The notes below the pieces were generated by a model. It did not search any database. It was not told the DNA's origin and saw only the letters and a list, made by a program, of their open reading frames with translations. Source: Pseudanabaena sp. M53BS1SP1A06MG (GTDB taxonomy: Bacteria; Cyanobacteriota; Cyanobacteriia; Pseudanabaenales; Pseudanabaenaceae). Taken from it: 53,331 nt of DNA. The stretch is taken from assembly GCA_020404105.1 (NCBI GenBank), contig JADBWH010000062.1, positions 1 to 53,331 on the forward strand. Direction: 5' to 3'. The translations under genes were made by a program, and so were the position numbers. Below, piece by piece: positions 51,981-53,331 of this stretch (position 1 is its first letter; every line of letters begins with the position of its first letter).

Positions 51981-53146
51981 AGATTGTGGACACATCTAAA
52001 AATCGTCAAAGCTGGGGTACGGTTAGTGTTGAGTCATTTCGGGAACGACTAAGGCTGAGATTGCCAAGACAGGTATTTGAAGGCAAGCAAAAATACTTAG
52101 CTCTTGGACTTGTCGATACTAAGATTAATCGTAAAATTGCAGAGGCTAAGGCTCAAGAGATCGAGTTTGATATTGTTCTTGAGAGATTTGACTACACACT
52201 AGACAAATACCGCCCCACCCATTTAAAGCCTGTGACTATCCTTGATAGTCAAACTGCACTAAATCTTGGTGAACTATGGGACAAATATATGGAGTTCAAG
52301 AAGCCGATCGCCTCTCCTAGCACTATTGGTAATCAATACGCAGGATTTACCCGTGCGATCGCGCTTTTGCCATCACAAAATTTAAAAGACTCTGTAATGA
52401 TTCGGGATTGGATCGTTGCTAATAAGCCGCCTAATGCTGCTAAACGATTGATCGTACAACTTAATGCTTGCTGTAAATGGGGCATGAAATCAGGACTAAT
52501 CACTGAAAACCCATTTTTTGATATGGCATCTGAAATCAAGTTGCCCAAAAATCAACGTGGTGAAGAAAACGACATTACACCTTTCACAAGGGAAGAGCGT
52601 GATCTGATTATTGAGGCTTTTGCAAAGCATCCTCACTATCGCTATTACACCAGTTATGTCCAGTTTTGCTTTTTTACAGGTTGCAGACCTAGTGAGGCGA
52701 TCGGACTGCAATGGAAACACATTGATTTTGATAATAGTGTAGTTAAGTTTAGACAGGCTGTTGTTTTTGGTGAAGGCTATCAACCTACTATCAAGGATGG
52801 CTTAAAGACACAAGAAAAGCGCGACTTCCCAATTAACAATCAACTGCGAGAAATTTTGATTACACACAAGCCTGAAGGGGCAAAACCGAATGACTTTGTT
52901 TTCTCTGCGAAAGAAGGTGGATTTATTAGAGTTAATAATTTTGCAAATGTGGCATGGCGCAAAGTTTTAGAAAGTTGTGGGCTTGCGTATCGCAAGCCAT
53001 ATCAAACTCGACACTCATTTATTACGTTGTGCCTTGATGCTCATATCGAAGTTAAAGATATAGCTAAGTGGGTTGGGAACTCTCCAGAGATTATTTACCG
53101 TCACTATGCTGCTCATTTGCGTAGCCTTGCTGTACCAGAATTATAA
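51971..53146 (+). CDS. Tyrosine recombinase / phage-type integrase
   Basis: Up to 391 residues from TTG 51971, or 386 from GTG 51986 (MDTSKNRQSWGTVSVESF), which looks equally good. An N-terminal arm-binding-like domain (1-~100) and a SAM-like core-binding domain (~105-190) precede the catalytic domain. That domain has R in FTGCRPSEAIGLQW (~239), HxxR-like TRHSF (~345) and the nucleophile Tyr in IIYRHYAAH (~379). The gene starts ~134 bp after a tRNA, the usual layout of an integrative element. No second att site is visible, so the element extends beyond the window. Confidence 0.92.
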   Translation: MIVKIVDTSKNRQSWGTVSVESFRERLRLRLPRQVFEGKQKYLALGLVDTKINRKIAEAKAQEIEFDIVLERFDYTLDKYRPTHLKPVTILDSQTALNLGELWDKYMEFKKPIASPSTIGNQYAGFTRAIALLPSQNLKDSVMIRDWIVANKPPNAAKRLIVQLNACCKWGMKSGLITENPFFDMASEIKLPKNQRGEENDITPFTREERDLIIEAFAKHPHYRYYTSYVQFCFFTGCRPSEAIGLQWKHIDFDNSVVKFRQAVVFGEGYQPTIKDGLKTQEKRDFPINNQLREILITHKPEGAKPNDFVFSAKEGGFIRVNNFANVAWRKVLESCGLAYRKPYQTRHSFITLCLDAHIEVKDIAKWVGNSPEIIYRHYAAHLRSLAVPEL

Positions 53147-53158
53147 ATAGGGTTGGTT

Positions 53159-53254
53159 ATGCTGATTTATCCTGCTATTCCTAAAAAAATAGTAACTACT
53201 CAGGCTAAAGATTTAATTCAAGCTAAAGATTTAATAATATTTTCCAAGAAGTAA
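53159..53254 (+). CDS. Possible short ORF after the integrase
   Basis: A 31-codon frame MLIYPAIPKKIVTTQAKDLI with a tandem duplication (QAKDLI-QAKDLI). The start is 13 bp after the integrase stop. Nothing is recognised and it may be a truncated or chance frame. The last 77 bp of the window hold no clear gene. Confidence 0.25.
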   Translation: MLIYPAIPKKIVTTQAKDLIQAKDLIIFSKK

Positions 53255-53331
53255 TCAAGGAAGAAGTAGGATTTGAAGAATAAAGCCAGAGCGAATCGTA
53301 ATCGAGATGAAAGAGAGTCCACCAAAGCAAA

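Overview
The DNA looks like a chromosome segment of a non-heterocystous cyanobacterium, probably Pseudanabaena-like (inference). The evidence is the very frequent HIP1-type octamer GCGATCGC, a phycocyanobilin synthase gene (pcyA), a ferrochelatase with a C-terminal chlorophyll-binding helix, a DUF1825 gene, XisH/XisI and many cyanobacterial small repeats.

Positions 1-22115 form an accessory region built around part of an extracellular/thylakoid-type contractile injection system (eCIS). On the minus strand lie a degenerate protein kinase fused to a membrane span and a periplasmic-binding domain (4804-7218), a small helical protein, a gp19-type tail tube protein (3937-4446) and a giant Ser/Asn/Asp-rich protein that leaves the window at position 1. 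Also on the minus strand are a winged-helix/single-TM/Ig-like protein (15365-18319) and a tail-assembly chaperone (14939-15250). The chaperone overlaps a DUF6760/GpE-like frame (14805-14954) that has no ATG, GTG or TTG start and appears to be reached by -1 ribosomal frameshifting. On the plus strand are a DUF4157 (eCIS-core) effector with a second HExxH metalloprotease-like domain (10440-11972), a broken toxin tip with an intact putative immunity gene (12252-12998), the eCIS AAA+ ATPase with a small partner (18554-20778) and three secreted pentapeptide-repeat proteins. XisHI, a TPR protein, a Nif11-like protein and a dead Uma2 gene lie among them.

Positions 22452-32299 hold a three-gene phosphorelay (GAF-PAS histidine kinase, lone receiver, REC-wHTH-Hpt-REC regulator) directly downstream of pcyA, then a GT1 glycosyltransferase and sbcC. 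Positions 32300-33904 are a graveyard of transposase fragments and small repeats. From 33905 to 50893 the content is mainly housekeeping: hemH, accC, glyA, a Rieske protein, an ABC exporter and an ArsB/SLC13-type permease, a Ser/Thr kinase with WD40 repeats, a LivM-type permease, moeB with a rhodanese domain, a DUF1825 gene, comF and leuB. Several of these end in strong hairpin terminators. At the right edge a CAT-anticodon tRNA (51765-51836) is followed by a tyrosine recombinase, which looks like one end of an integrated element running out of the window.

Four families of small mobile or foldback repeats are spread through the window. One is a 105-bp element present twice in opposite orientation with one difference. 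Another is a 134-bp ISL3-like MITE with a perfect 8-bp target duplication. The strongest leads for new biology are the frameshift signal in the eCIS chaperone, the giant protein with recurring Gln-Arg motifs that also occur in the eCIS effector, the toxin/immunity remnant, and the pseudokinase-TM-binding-protein fusion.
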